NCBI GenBank assembly: GCA_015501055.1
Contig: JADNYV010000229.1
Location: 1 to 57,258, forward strand
Direction of reading: 5' to 3'
DNA: 57,258 nucleotides
Source of the DNA: Mucidula mucida
Taxonomy: Eukaryota > Basidiomycota > Agaricomycetes > Agaricales > Physalacriaceae
Part shown: positions 33,901 to 44,432 of the stretch, piece by piece
How positions within the stretch are numbered: the stretch's first letter is position 1
Layout: every line of letters starts with the position of its first letter
Position numbers and translations under genes: made by a program
Notes under the pieces: generated by a model
What the model saw: only the letters and a program-made list of their open reading frames with translations
The model's database searches: none
Told to the model about the DNA's origin: nothing

Positions 33901-35900
33901 AGCGCAGAAAGCGGGTGCTCGAAGATCTACCGATTGCACCTCCTTTGGAGCCGCGCAAACCAACCCCTGCAGAACTGGCATCTCAGGCGCAAAATGACCA
34001 ACGCATAATAACGTTGCTGAAATACCGATTGGGTCCAATTTTGACGGAATTGAAAAGGAAACATAAGCGATTCACGAAGAGAGTTACTGTGTGTCTTCTT
34101 TGCGTTTTGTACGCTGGATTTCGCTGACTTCTGCACGAATAGGACGAATACACTTTTGATGTAGCACCAGCGTACCTTCACACTGTTCAGATTACCGACG
34201 TGCAGATGACAGAGGATGGGCCTATGCAGTCTATGGTGCAAGAACAGGTGGTCGAACCTACGGTCAATGGACATGTCAATGGTCTTGCCGCTCCAGCCCC
34301 TACTCCCGCCCCGGAAATGACTATGCCTCAGCTCTATAACATGGATTTGGAGCGCATGCACACCGCACTCTACAAGGATCGTTACCTTACGCCTCAACAA
34401 TTCCTTGACGATGTCGAAAAAATTGTTCACAACGCAAGGATCCGCGATTATGAAGACCATGACCGCCTGTTGAAAGCTGAGCAGATGTATAATGCGGCAC
34501 AGGTCAGTATACAGGATTTTGATGCTCAGTTCCGAATGGAATGTGAACGCATGGCTGCGAGAGAAAAGAAGCGGAGGGAAGAGCTCAAGAAGGAATTAGC
34601 AGCACGAGACAAGGGAAAGGAGCCTGAGGTGGAGGTGGTTGCGAGGCGCAGCACGAGGCAGAACGGACTCGCTCCAGAGCTTGTCTTGACTGATCCAGTG
34701 AAGCTCGAGCGCAGGCTGAAGCGCCAGCGTGAAGGATTGCCGACCGACTCGAATGCCTCTGACAGCGACAGTCGTGAAGCCAAACGCTCCAGGATGCTTG
34801 GCGAAGTCGATGGAGACGCTGACGCAGATGCAGACGCAGATCCGGATATTGACCCTCTTGACACTTTGCGACCAACCGTGCATTTTGCAGATCAACTCCC
34901 GCCGCATCATACGCAGCACTCTCACCCGTATTCAACCCAGCAAGCCTTCCCATCGACATTCAATAGTCATTCCAATGGCCAAGGCGGTTCCATGAACGTC
35001 AATTCTTTATTGAATCACAGCCCTGTGCAAAGCACATACCCGTCATTCCAGCCTCCGACTTTCCCTCCTTCAAACATGTATCCGCCGAATCCCTATCAGC
35101 AGAATTCTGCTTCTGGCGGGTATGGGTACGATGCATATGCGTCTACTTCGTCTCATCAAGCTATTCCACCCGACTCGTATATGGGTTCTCAGCCTGCCGG
35201 GCCCTCTTCGTATGGATCTGGTTCCAATTACAACCATTACCCTATGGTAGACCAGCCTTGGTCGCAGCAGCCGTCGCATTCTATGGGCGATCCATGGTCC
35301 CAACATTCACAACCTCAACAACCCTACCAACAACTACATTCGCAACCACAGCCTTACGATCGCCCACCTCCGCATCCGTCCTACTCGCATCCCTACCAAT
35401 CTCCTGCGCCTCCTGAGTTACGGCGTACTCCATCCCTACCTTACGACGGGCAACCCATGGTTAATGGTTTCGCTCAACAGCTTGATCCGGACGATCCTTT
35501 TGTTGACAGACCTTTGTCGCAGCCAGCGGAATCCGCTTCGTCCGGCGCCATGGTGGTGGATGAACCTCAGAAGGCCAAATCCAAATCGCCTGAGGCACCA
35601 CCTCGTGAGCCCACACCTCCCCGCCCGCCGCCGCCGCCGCGTACGCCTACGCCGCTTCCCGATTTCCACGTTGACGAAGGGCTTCTTTCGCAACTCCAAG
35701 GAAGTTTACGGGGAAACACGTCGTCGCTGAATGTGGAGCAGCTTGAACAGCTGCGGGCGACGTGTCTGGGTGCGGTGTGGAGAAGGCGGTCAGAGTGGGA
35801 TCGGGACACGTTGGTTAGGGAGCTGCAGGATTTGGTTGGTGATTTTGTGGAAGAGGTTGGGATGCATGACAAGGATGGAGATGGAGACGAGACTATGTGA
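30974..35900 (+). CDS. Yta7/ATAD2-like AAA ATPase with bromodomain-like region
   Basis: Nuclear AAA chaperone that acts on histone H3-H4 in chromatin, by analogy with yeast Yta7 and animal ATAD2. The first ATG in frame is 30974 (MKPASPDNDAD). The N-terminus is long, acidic and basic by turns. First introns: 32010-32059, 32132-32179, 32354-32403 and 32859-32905, all in phase. AAA1 is complete: GPPGTGKT (Walker A, about 32279), FFDEIDG (Walker B), [22 protein letters not shown]. AAA2 is degenerate: GPPGMGQT lacks the Walker A Lys and the Walker B position reads IIYIPSL, as known for this family. A bromodomain-like helix bundle (MHTALYKDRYLTPQQFLDDVEKIV, HNARIRDYEDHD) follows. The last exon adds a Gln/Pro/Ser/Tyr-rich tail of unusual length and ends at TGA 35898-35900. 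Confidence 0.9.
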
Positions 35901-36647
35901 TACCATTATTCTGTGTGTCGTTGGGTTATCTATTGATGTCTTTTTGTATTGCTATTTGTATGAACCTGGTTGAAATCATAATGCGATGTGAATTCCTGAT
36001 AGCAATTTGTTTATTATCATCGAGAGCCGTAAAAGTTGTGAACTTTAACTCTGAAGACGAACGATTGTCGACTATGCTAGGAAAACCCAACATCTGATTA
36101 CCGGCCAAGGTGTGGCGAGAAGTACTCATCCAAAACTCGTGTTTGTCGACTCTTGACTGGGGGGGAAGGAGGTCTATGGGCTGACGTCCAATTTCCTCAA
36201 AGTGGCCGTCTCTGACCAAGGGCAGAACATGGTGGTGGCGAAGATTGGTGCTCCGTCAATGCAATCCGACCCGTGACCTCATCCCTCTTTCCTTGAATCG
36301 CTTCATCCACGGAGATGAAGTTTATCTTTGAGTCATCATCTCTCTTTTGAGCACACTCTGTCCTGCCTTGCGACACAACTTCATGTTCATCTGCGTTGTG
36401 GGCTGGCCCAGCAACGAGTCTGATGGATAATGGATTTCACTTTGGCATCAAGTTAAAATGAAGAAATGACTCTCTTTGGGCATGGCACACAAGTCTCATA
36501 AGATTGAGTTAAGGAACACCACCCACCATAAGTGAGAATCTTCAGAGTTTATGAAAGATGGGGACAATTCACGGAGTTCTCACGTCTAGGTAACAAAGCT
36601 TTCAGTGTCAAGTGCAATAAAAATTCGAGAAAACATCCTCTTCACTT
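35901..36647. other. Intergenic region
   Basis: The 3' flank of the Yta7-like gene, then about 700 bp with no ORF or structure I can support. Confidence 0.35.
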
Positions 36648-36727
36648 GTCGGTAACTGGAATCGAACCAGTGGCTCCTCGGAAAGCAACGCCACAACGAG
36701 GTGATTTAACCCCTAATCGATACCGAC
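36648..36727 (-). tRNA. Probable tRNA-His (anticodon GTG) with a short intron
   Basis: Read on the minus strand, an 80-nt unit forms a full cloverleaf. The acceptor arm is GTCGGTA/TACCGAC (7 bp). The D arm is GATT/AATC with loop AGGGGTTA. The anticodon stem is CCTCG/CGAGG, and the T arm is ACTGG-TTCGATT-CCAGT. The loop begins TT-GTG-G, giving anticodon GTG at 34-36, and has about 9 extra bases after position 37, the canonical place for a tRNA intron. The discriminator base is A. The B box GGTTCGATTCC is perfect; the A box is weaker (TCGATTAGGGG), and the variable loop is 4 nt. Folding was done by eye. Confidence 0.75.
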
Positions 36728-37474
36728 ATGTCAATGTTCTTGACGGCATCATATAATACCCAACCTCGATACAATCGCTACTTGGCAGAAGCTAACCTCC
36801 CCGAATAAAGACTGGCTGGCTGCGTTTATAACTGTAAATGAATGAGGAAAGGAGTACTAACAGTGACACACAACTGAGAATGATTGGTAAGAGAATTATC
36901 CTGCCTCGTCCGGTGTGAGATATCCAACCGAACCATGTTACGATCAAGAAGTGTAAGGGAAAACGCGCCCGTAGGATAAGACTATAGACTAACAGAGACA
37001 GAAAAGAGCACCCAGAAATATGCTGTATGGCAGTTGAGTCCAGAAACAAATGTGACTCTCACCTATTTTGTTATGCGATCCGACAAGAAATCATTGAGCA
37101 AACCACTACTCTTTGAGAAACCAGGTTCATCGAGGTATGAGCATGGTTGAGAGAAAGTGAAAGGAGCCGAGAGAAAGGTTCCTCGTACAAGGATATGATT
37201 GCTGGCTGCGCTCGCAATTCATCTTGTGAAGACGACTGGTCGGGACGTATACATTCAACTTTCTAGAAGAGAACAGACATTCGCTGCGCAAAATCCTGAT
37301 GTAGCGCAAAGACTCCAGAGTGCGGGACAGAACACTTGGAGAATAGCATTGAGGCGAACGAGAAGCCGGGGCCATGGCTCTGAATAACGTCGCGTATAAT
37401 TCATAAACAATATACAAGTAAACTCTGCCGCCAAATTAGACAACACGACAAAGAGACATCCGCAAAACATACCT
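36728..37474. other. Intergenic region
   Basis: About 750 bp between the tRNA and the bL35 gene. A hydrophobic minus-strand ORF (36792-37049) has no recognisable family. I call nothing here. Confidence 0.3.
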
Positions 37475-37829
37475 CTAATGAGAACCATACGGTAACAGCA
37501 GCTTCTTCAGCTTATGCGCCTGCGCCGGCGTCGCGTACGCAGTCTGCGCGAGCCTATTCTTCCTCCCCGGCGCCTTGTCCACGTTCAAATGCTGATGATA
37601 CGCTTTGGCCTATTTTCCATAGTCAGCTCCAGCCCCCCAAACCCAGCTGCCGAATAGGGAGACGCACGCGTTTGAATGTGGTCCCGCTGCCCAGTGATCT
37701 CCACCGCTTTTTTGCGCCCTTGTGCGACTTCATTTTGTATCCGGCTTCAGCGATGGCGGATGCGGAGAAAAGTCTGGACATGAGGGGTGCGCCTGGCCGT
37801 AAGGACGGCCATAGTCGATTGAAGAACAT
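37475..37829 (-). CDS. Mitochondrial large-subunit ribosomal protein bL35
   Basis: Two exons, 37829-37668 and 37609-37475, with a 58-nt intron (GTGCGT ... AATAG), encode 98 aa. The Met-Phe-Phe-Asn-Arg start and the following Arg/Ser-rich segment fit a mitochondrial targeting peptide. The bL35 signature KSHKGAKKRWRSLGSGTTFKR is followed after the splice by HQHLNVDKAPGRKNRL and a basic Leu-Lys tail, as in bacterial L35 (KTHKGAAKRF... HLLTKKSRKRKRNLR type). It acts in the mitoribosome large subunit. An in-frame ATG at 37964 exists, but its extension reads like a leader and is not family-like. Confidence 0.88.
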
Positions 37830-37989
37830 GGAGGACGGGAGAGGACCTGTGGCCGGATGTTGCCGTTCAATGCTTGGTGGCTGTGCACTCAAGTACTTTG
37901 CCACGAACTTGTCAAGTAACGTTGACTTTACTATCGCACGGCCGCCCACCAATTCTCGTTTCAAGTCGAAGAATGGATATGCTCCCTAG

Positions 37990-38933
37990 AATCTATGTTC
38001 GATGCTGCTGCCTCGGCTTCGCGCGATGCAGGTGATCAAGTCGATATCCATTCAAACGGAGACAATTAGTCCTGGTCCAGCGTTCTCCCATTCTTGAATC
38101 TTCATTGCCGCGGAAAGGTGGACACCCACTCAAGAATACTCTGTCTCCCTGGCCGCAGCACATGGGACCACTGGAAATCTTGACTTCACGAGTGGCGTCG
38201 AGATCATATGTTGACAACACGTCCCATGAACCAAATGCTGGTCTTCTGAACTCCGAAATTCTTTCCGAAGCATGCGTTACGAAGGTTTTGTCTTCAAACG
38301 ATGAACGGCCTGTCCCTATTGAAGTTGAACATAATGCCACTGGTTAGTAGACCCACGATCTCAATCGAAACCTCCATGGCTTATGATACTTGTTTCTAGC
38401 GCTGATTCTAAACTGGACCACTTACTCACATGGACGGTGTCGCGGAACCGGTGATGCTGCAGTCCTCCGTATCGAAGGAAGAATTTACTAAGCTCATAGC
38501 CATTGGATGGCAGTGTTCCCAGTATTTAGACTACAAGGACTATTCCGAACAAGGGCGACGTGTCTCAAAAAGAGTTTCTGCTGGTGCGCAGGGGGTATTG
38601 CTTCTGTTCCGTTGGGTACGGTTAACGAGTGTTCTGCACAGGCAAGCTGATTGATGCCAATAGGTTGTATGCTACTGCGTTTTAATTGCAATGGTCCGCT
38701 GACTACGTTCTTATCGAACGCTGCATGTCGGCGAGTGCTTTCAACACCCGCCTACACTAGGTCTTCCTGATGAGAGCGTGCAGACTGACGAAGACTGGGA
38801 GCGCCACATCAGAGACAATATACTGACCGGCACACTTTCCATTGTAATATTACAAACGGTGTACGCTGTTGCGCATAAGATAGTGTTGCATCTCTTGCTC
38901 GTCCGTGCTCTTGAAATGAACGTTCTAAGGCTG
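37990..38933. other. Unassigned sequence
   Basis: About 940 bp. Short open stretches on both strands (38105-38347 plus, 37993-38340 minus, 38430-38654 plus) overlap each other and none shows a known motif. It could contain gene remnants. Confidence 0.3.
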
Positions 38934-39240
38934 CTATTGAGTACTATTCAGGCTAAGTATATTGCTTTGGACAATCTTAATATCCTCAAACGGCTTATCC
39001 CCCTTATTCGTCTTCACATTCTCAATCGCATGCACAACCTCCAGCCCCGAAATCACCCTCCCAAAGATCGTATGCTTCTTTTCAACCACGGCGTCGTCGT
39101 CGTCTAATGAAAAACTGCGACCCGTTCGTTCCCGGACCGGCATTCGCCATGCTCACAGTATACGGCCTGCCCACAACGCATCGGTAAACCACACACAAGG
39201 AAGGGGGAGGAAGGAAAGAAACGCACCTATCGTGCCGCGA
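38934..39240 (-). pseudogene. Cyclophilin-type peptidyl-prolyl isomerase, 3' fragment
   Basis: The minus strand reads SMANAGPGTNGSQFFI (39162-39110 region), the conserved cyclophilin active-site block. After a one-frame shift near 39105 it reads KKHTIFGRVISGLEVVHAIE and then DKPFEDIKIV, the family C-terminus, to a stop at 38934. Upstream, an intron-like GTGCGTTTCTTTCC (39226 downward) leads to only a few bases of exon before the MATE-derived duplicated block begins at about 39243. The gene was therefore cut by the segmental duplication, and the remaining part is frameshifted. Cyclophilins catalyse cis-trans proline isomerisation; this copy should be inactive. Confidence 0.75.
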
Positions 39241-39242
39241 AA

Positions 39243-39546
39243 CAAGTTACTGGCGCCATCCTGAATCTTAGCGCGTACTACATCATCGGTGCGTGATTCA
39301 CTCTTCAACTGCTCGTCGACTGATCGCCGGCGTCTAGGTATTCCACTCGCACTCCTTCTTACTTTCAAAGCCCACATGGGGCTTCACGGTCTGTGGCTTG
39401 GCCTTACCGTGTCGTTGGTGTACTGTGCCGTCTTTGGATCTCTGCTGTGCTTGAGGACGGATTGGCAGCATGAGGTCGACAAGGTTATGGCTCGTCTCGA
39501 AGAGGAGAAGAAGAAGCGGGATGAGGAGCAGGAGGGAAGGAATTGA
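39243..39546 (+). pseudogene. MATE transporter 3' fragment (duplicated)
   Basis: Near-identical, in reverse orientation, to the last coding part of the intact MATE gene (21648-21955). It includes LALLLTFKAHMGLHGLWLGL and the charged terminal tail, and it stops at 39544-39546. The rest of the transporter is missing; the left edge abuts a cyclophilin fragment. It was carried along with FunK1 copy B. Confidence 0.9.
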
Positions 39547-40011
39547 TGATAATGCTAACTCTGACACACCATGCCTCAACGAACACGTCCTCGTTAACGT
39601 TTATGACCATAGATTTTTTGATATTTAATGTCAGTGTATCTCTTAATTGTCATTTGGACCCTGCATTGAAACTCGTCTGAAAATGCCAATCTTTCGGCAA
39701 ACTGAAAAGAACTGGGAGATAAACGGTTTGTATCAGTATATGCAAGGGTGGAAAAGTCTTCCAACAAAACACCGAAAACTTGTGGTGGACAGACCGGAAA
39801 GTAGTAACAGCTTACTGGCGGCTGGCAATAGCCACATTATTATGTCTATGCGGAGAATAATCTTGCTTAGCACTGACCTTTTGGACTCAAGAGTTCTAGA
39901 GGAAGCGACTGTGGAACGTGCTGCTATCAGCCAGAGTAATCTAGTCGCATAAATTCAAATGCATATCAAAAATCTCTGCTACATATCATACATGAGTAAA
40001 GTTACAGCGTT

Positions 40012-43000
40012 TTAATCCTTCTTGGCAATGGGATACATCATTTCGAGCGACCGCTTCTCGCTACGTCCATTCTTGACACGCCCCTTCTTGCCACGCTCAT
40101 TCTTGCCAGCCTAATCCTCCCGAAGGTTTTCATGATAGCCAAGACGGCATCATAGGTAACAGCACCGCCCATGGTTTCTTCGTCAAAGACCGGATGTGCT
40201 CGCGAACTGTCGTCTACATCCGTGGCGTCGTTGCCTTCGTCCTCGTCGTCTTCCTCATCCTCATCATCGTCATCGTCATCGTCACCTGCGCCATCCTCGG
40301 CATCCTGATCGTCGTTGTTGTGCTCTTCTTCGCTGTCCTCACTGTCCTCACTGTCCTCATCTTCCTCGTTCTCCTCGTTTTCTTCATCCTTAATAGGAGC
40401 TTCCCGTGCCCATTGGCCCCTGTTAGCTATACCCTTCTCGAAAGTTTTGTATAGCCCCTTATTCCAAGCGGCGAAGTCTTTGAAGGAATTATCTGGGACA
40501 GGAATAGCGCGCGCATTGTAGGTCGAGATTATTGCATGTTTCTCTTTATACAGCTGGTCGTCTGTCATAGAGAACCATGAGTGGTAAGGAGAGGATTTAT
40601 TGGCGTGGAGATAAGAGCCATCGTTGCTGGGTACCTTCTTGAGTGCGTAGGCACAGGTAAGAAGAACGATGAGGTAGAAGATCGACTCGAGGTCATGACG
40701 GTATAGATGAACGGGAGGGTTTCCGTTAGCGTCCAGGGCATGCAGCTCATGAGCCATGAAGGGTCGAGTTCCGGTGCGCTGCTTGGAGGATGCGCCAATC
40801 GCGTCTCGGGAAGACGACAAATCAAAATCGTTGAGGACACCACAGATTCTATTCCTGCGCTTGTGCCACATGATGTTTCCTTGGCTCAGGTCTCGATGGA
40901 TAATACGAGGATGGTCGTAGATCCAACGGTGTACTGAAACAAAGTCAGCGTTGTAGCACAGACAAAGCCGGGAGAACATACCTTGATATACATCGAAAAT
41001 CACTTGTGCATAATCCTCCGGCGTCGTTAGAGCATCCAGGCGGTAAAGTCGCTCATGAACGCTCACTCGACATACTCGGTGTTCGTAGTAGAACGCCTTG
41101 TCGTCGACAAACTTGACATCCGGGCCCGATAGGTACTCCGGAGTTTGCTTCCAGGACTATCTGGCTGGAGATGGAAATCTTGAGAGTGCAAGATAGTCGG
41201 AATATGGTCCAACACCCATGCCGTATCTTCCTGCGCCTCTGCCGCTGCCTTGATCTGCTCCACGAATGTGTTCTCAGATACCCGGGAGGACGGAGGCCAA
41301 CTGATCTTAACGACCAGGTCCATGCCCGGCCATTCATCGGACGTTCCTTCAACGACACAAGTGTTCCGTCCAATGATTCCTGGTTGACGCATAAGGACGA
41401 GCCCTAGCGTTACAAAGACGGCTTTGCCGCCGACTTGGAGTTTGATCTGCTTCCCAACAAAGAGCGTCTTGGGATCGTTCGCCATGTTATCGGTGTATTT
41501 CTGGTACACCTCCAAAAACGGATCTGGCATCAGGTTCTCCATGATCCCACGCTGCGCTAGAGTCGCTCGATGCAGACAGATGAGAAGTGCGACGAAGCGG
41601 CGTTCATCCTCACAGTCGAGGCCGTCAGGCTCCTTGAGGTTGACCATTGGGAAGGGCTCAGAAACGGCAATGATAGAACGGTCGTAATAGAGTACTTGGA
41701 TCTCGTTTACTCCAACAAGTAAGCCGAAACAGTGAGAGCGAAAGCCAGCGCTGGAAAGGACCTCGAGCGCATATCGCGCACATTGACGAGAGACCCCGCG
41801 TCGAGTTTGCGAATCGTCGGTCGGCTCTGTCATTATGGATGACACTGTCTCTCCACCGGAGGCAACGATGGCGTCAATAGCGCTTCGTGTCTTGGACCTT
41901 TTGGCGCTAGGCATGCCGGCTGTAGATTGCGAACCACGTTTTTTGGTGTTCAGCACGCTGACAGACGACACGCCAGTGCGTTTCTCAAACCTTTCCGAAG
42001 CGTCACGAAGGTCCTTCATGTCTCTACGGTCCATGCCATCTACGTAACGAGTCAGAATAATATGGAAAACAACTGCAAAGAGGACGCACAGATGTCCAGG
42101 ACCGCATATGGAGATGTCGAGCCACGATCGAGGACAGTCCGGATGGGCTTCAAGTCGCTGAAGTACTGAGCGTGAGGCCAACCAAAATTGTTCTCTGGTC
42201 CTTTTCCGGTCCGCATCGCATTCCCTGAACTCTTCCACAAACCTTGGAAGACACCTAACCCGTCGGGCGAACGTTGGGCATTAGAGCCACGAAGATACTT
42301 CTTGTCCTGGCGATAGCTCCACAACGATTTAGATGTCTCGCTCTTATCGTCTTGGACGAAAATACCCGTGGCGGTGTTGCACATATCCAGGTAGTCATCG
42401 TATAACAGACTTTCATGCTTGATACTCGGTTGGAGGCAGACCTTCTGGTAATTGTTCCGGCACTCGCGATAGGCGTCGTCACACATGACTTTGTTAATGA
42501 GGTTGGTGAATGCATCGTCCTCCCCCCACTCTTTGGGCAGACCAAGCAGAACATGGAGGAAGGTGTCGGTGGGTAAGAAGACGCGAGAGCTTTTTAGGTC
42601 TTCATCAACGTATAAATCGACGGAGTTACGATGATAATGCTCTTTGAAGTCGAATTGGCTCGAAGGACCTCTGTTTCCAGGCGTCTGCACAAGTTTGGGC
42701 AGTCCCTGCGAACTTCGACGAGGAGTAGTTGGTGTGGACAAATCGATGGGGGGCGCGGGCTCTTCGATGAGGAACCCATCGGGAGAGGGTGAGCGAGAGG
42801 GCGGAATTTGACGAGAAGTATCAGGACGGGGAATACGAGTCGGGCGCTTCGAAGAAGGATTGCACCTTCGTGGTAGGGTAGGAGGCCGACGGTCCACCGA
42901 AGGCCTAACTCTGTGTGGTCCGATGGTGGAGCCTAAGGCGGTGGGCAGATTTGGTGTCATTTCAACATGATTAGAATCCGCTTGCGGCCCGATGAGGAGT

Positions 43001-43200
43001 TCACACCCGGAGGGTTCGCGGCCTAAGGCGTTACGACGCGCATGCGGCCCGATGACGAGCTCATCTGTAGAGGATTCGCGACCTAAGGCGTTGGGCACAT
43101 TTGGTGCCTTTTCAACATGATTAGAAGCAAGCGGCCTGATGAGGAGCTCATCTCTCGAGGAGGATTCGGGATCTGAGTCGGGATATGAAGTCTTGGGCAT
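40012..43200 (-). pseudogene. FunK1-type kinase, copy B (two small frameshifts)
   Basis: Near-copy of A in inverted orientation. ATG at 43200 (MPKTSYPDSDPE), exon 1 to 42090, intron 42089-42040, exon 2 from 42039, intron 40981-40934 (48 nt, one base shorter than in A), then exon 3. All catalytic motifs are present (VVKISWP, IHRDLSQGN, NDFDLSS). Two one-base losses against A break the frame: one near 41139 (after GSKLR) and one near 40108, in the basic C-terminus. The acidic tract is longer than in A. It is either a young pseudogene or an intact gene with sequence errors. The homologous stop is at 40014-40012. Confidence 0.85.
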
Positions 43201-43263
43201 ATCCGGTGGCAAAGGCAGGGGGAAAAAGTCGATGAAGAAGAGAAGAGCGTGCATGGCTGCCCG

Positions 43264-43271
43264 TATTTATA
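43264..43271 (-). promoter_or_regulatory. TATA box of FunK1 copy B
   Basis: TATAAATA on the minus strand, 64 bp above the ATG at 43200, is identical in placement to that of copies A and E. Confidence 0.6.
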
Positions 43272-43425
43272 TGCAGGACAATTGTTACCAGATTTGGGAT
43301 ACAATGGACGCCTGGCCGTCGATCGTGTGGACCAGCTGCGGACAATGGAAGTCGCGTGGACGGTGGCGAAAATGGCTGTGGACAGAATTTCGACAATGAC
43401 AATCGTTTGCCAAGAGAGTTTCTGT

Positions 43426-43431
43426 CACGTG
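43426..43431. promoter_or_regulatory. CACGTG palindrome upstream of FunK1 copy B
   Basis: CACGTG lies in TTCTGTCACGTGCCCGT, about 155 bp above the TATA box. The same block occurs above copies C (53313-53318) and E (56791-56796), and a CACGTG occurs above D (49560-49565). It is a typical bHLH-factor site (Cbf1/Pho4-like). Copy A has lost it. Confidence 0.45.
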
Positions 43432-43697
43432 CCCGTGTCCACGTTTGGAAAACAAATGGCGGACGTCGTTCCGCAGTGCGAATTACGACTCGTTTGCTCA
43501 TCTTCTCTCGTTGAGTCGGTCTACGAAGCTAGACTCGTCGTATATAACGCACGACAATGTCACATTTTTTATCTAAGGCTCTGTCATATCATACCATATT
43601 TTTCGACTTCAACCAATCCAGACCAATGATAACCGGACAACTAGCAAATTGTATTCTACGCGCAAAACATAACATATAGACATAAACGACAAAAAAT

Positions 43698-43891
43698 TTA
43701 CCAAAGCTTCAGCTGTTGACCAGACTTGATAATCTCATCAATCATCTCCGACCAGTCCGCATCCTCGGCGCTCCCAACACCAGCAGCGCCCCTCGTCTTC
43801 CTCGCACTCTTCTTCTCCCCGGCTCCTGCTTCTTACCCTGAGCCCATTTACCATCAGCTCCTTCCTTCATCTCTATCCATGAGGCAAAAGT
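43698..43891 (-). pseudogene. 3' end of an unidentified gene (copy next to FunK1 B)
   Basis: The minus strand reads to a stop at 43700-43698. The C-terminus is acidic then mixed (DADWSEMIDEIIKSGQQLKLW). Against the sister copy at 57065-57258, one base is missing near 43818-43824, which breaks the frame. The upstream part of the gene is absent: a MYND fragment starts at 43895. Product not recognised. Confidence 0.5.
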
Positions 43892-43894
43892 TCA

Positions 43895-44432
43895 CGTCGT
43901 GCAGTCAAGAGAGTGTCAAAAGGCGGACTGGCGCACCCACAAGCCAGCATGCACGAAGATAGAACAAGACCGCCAGAAGCTAGCCGCTGAAACGGGAATC
44001 GCTTCGGCGTACGACGACGTGCAGGCCTGGCTGGAGTATTACAATACGCCACTCAAGAACTGCGCTATCGCGTCGTATCGTCTTGCAGAAACGCCCCACA
44101 TGGAGAAGGACGCCATATTAATGGTCGCGATCTCTTACGATGGGCGTGATTCACGCCCACACAGGAAGTTCAAGGTCGAGAACGTGAGCCGCGTCGGTCG
44201 CCAGCATTTCGGGCCTAGGGTATTTGGCATGCTCTCCGGTGAAGCTGACCGCCACCAATACGAAGCCACGTTGCATACGGCGTCACCATCGTTCTCGATT
44301 GATAAAGATTTTGGTGAGGCAGCATTGGTTCATGCTTTTCCGGGAGTACGTCGACACTGGCTCAAAGATGAATATCTGTTGTGGCAGATTGGAAGGGTTC
44401 GATCAATGCTGCTGTGGAGGCTGGACTCATGA
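43895..44432 (+). pseudogene. MYND-type zinc finger protein, 5'-truncated
   Basis: It opens with the second half of a MYND finger (QSRECQKADWRTHKPAC) and continues for about 170 residues (LEYYNTPLKNCAIASYRL, a helical domain) to a stop at 44430-44432. The first Cys pairs of the finger and the start codon are missing; the break coincides with the end of the duplicated block shared by copies B and E. MYND fingers bind proline-rich partners. A related downstream frame (44224-44613) suggests a further frameshift or intron near 44400. Confidence 0.65.

Larger units (their letters stand above)
39243..43303 (-). repeat. Inverted segmental duplication, right arm (FunK1 B + MATE 3' end)
   Basis: Reverse-orientation partner of 17905-21955. 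Identity is high except for a patch in kinase exon 3 (about 40380-40760), where this arm resembles copy C and copy D more than copy A. Confidence 0.88.
43305..43891. repeat. Upstream block of copy B shared with copy E
   Basis: Together with the 5' part of copy B, this block is near-identical and in the same orientation to 56670-57258, so the direct repeat runs from about 42900 to 43891 and from about 56230 to the window edge. It contains the kinase promoter and the 3' end of an unidentified gene. Confidence 0.88.

Noticed and set aside
38105..38654. Coding ORFs on both strands between bL35 and the cyclophilin fragment
   Set aside because: They are short and overlapping, have no motif, and show no splice signals that extend them.
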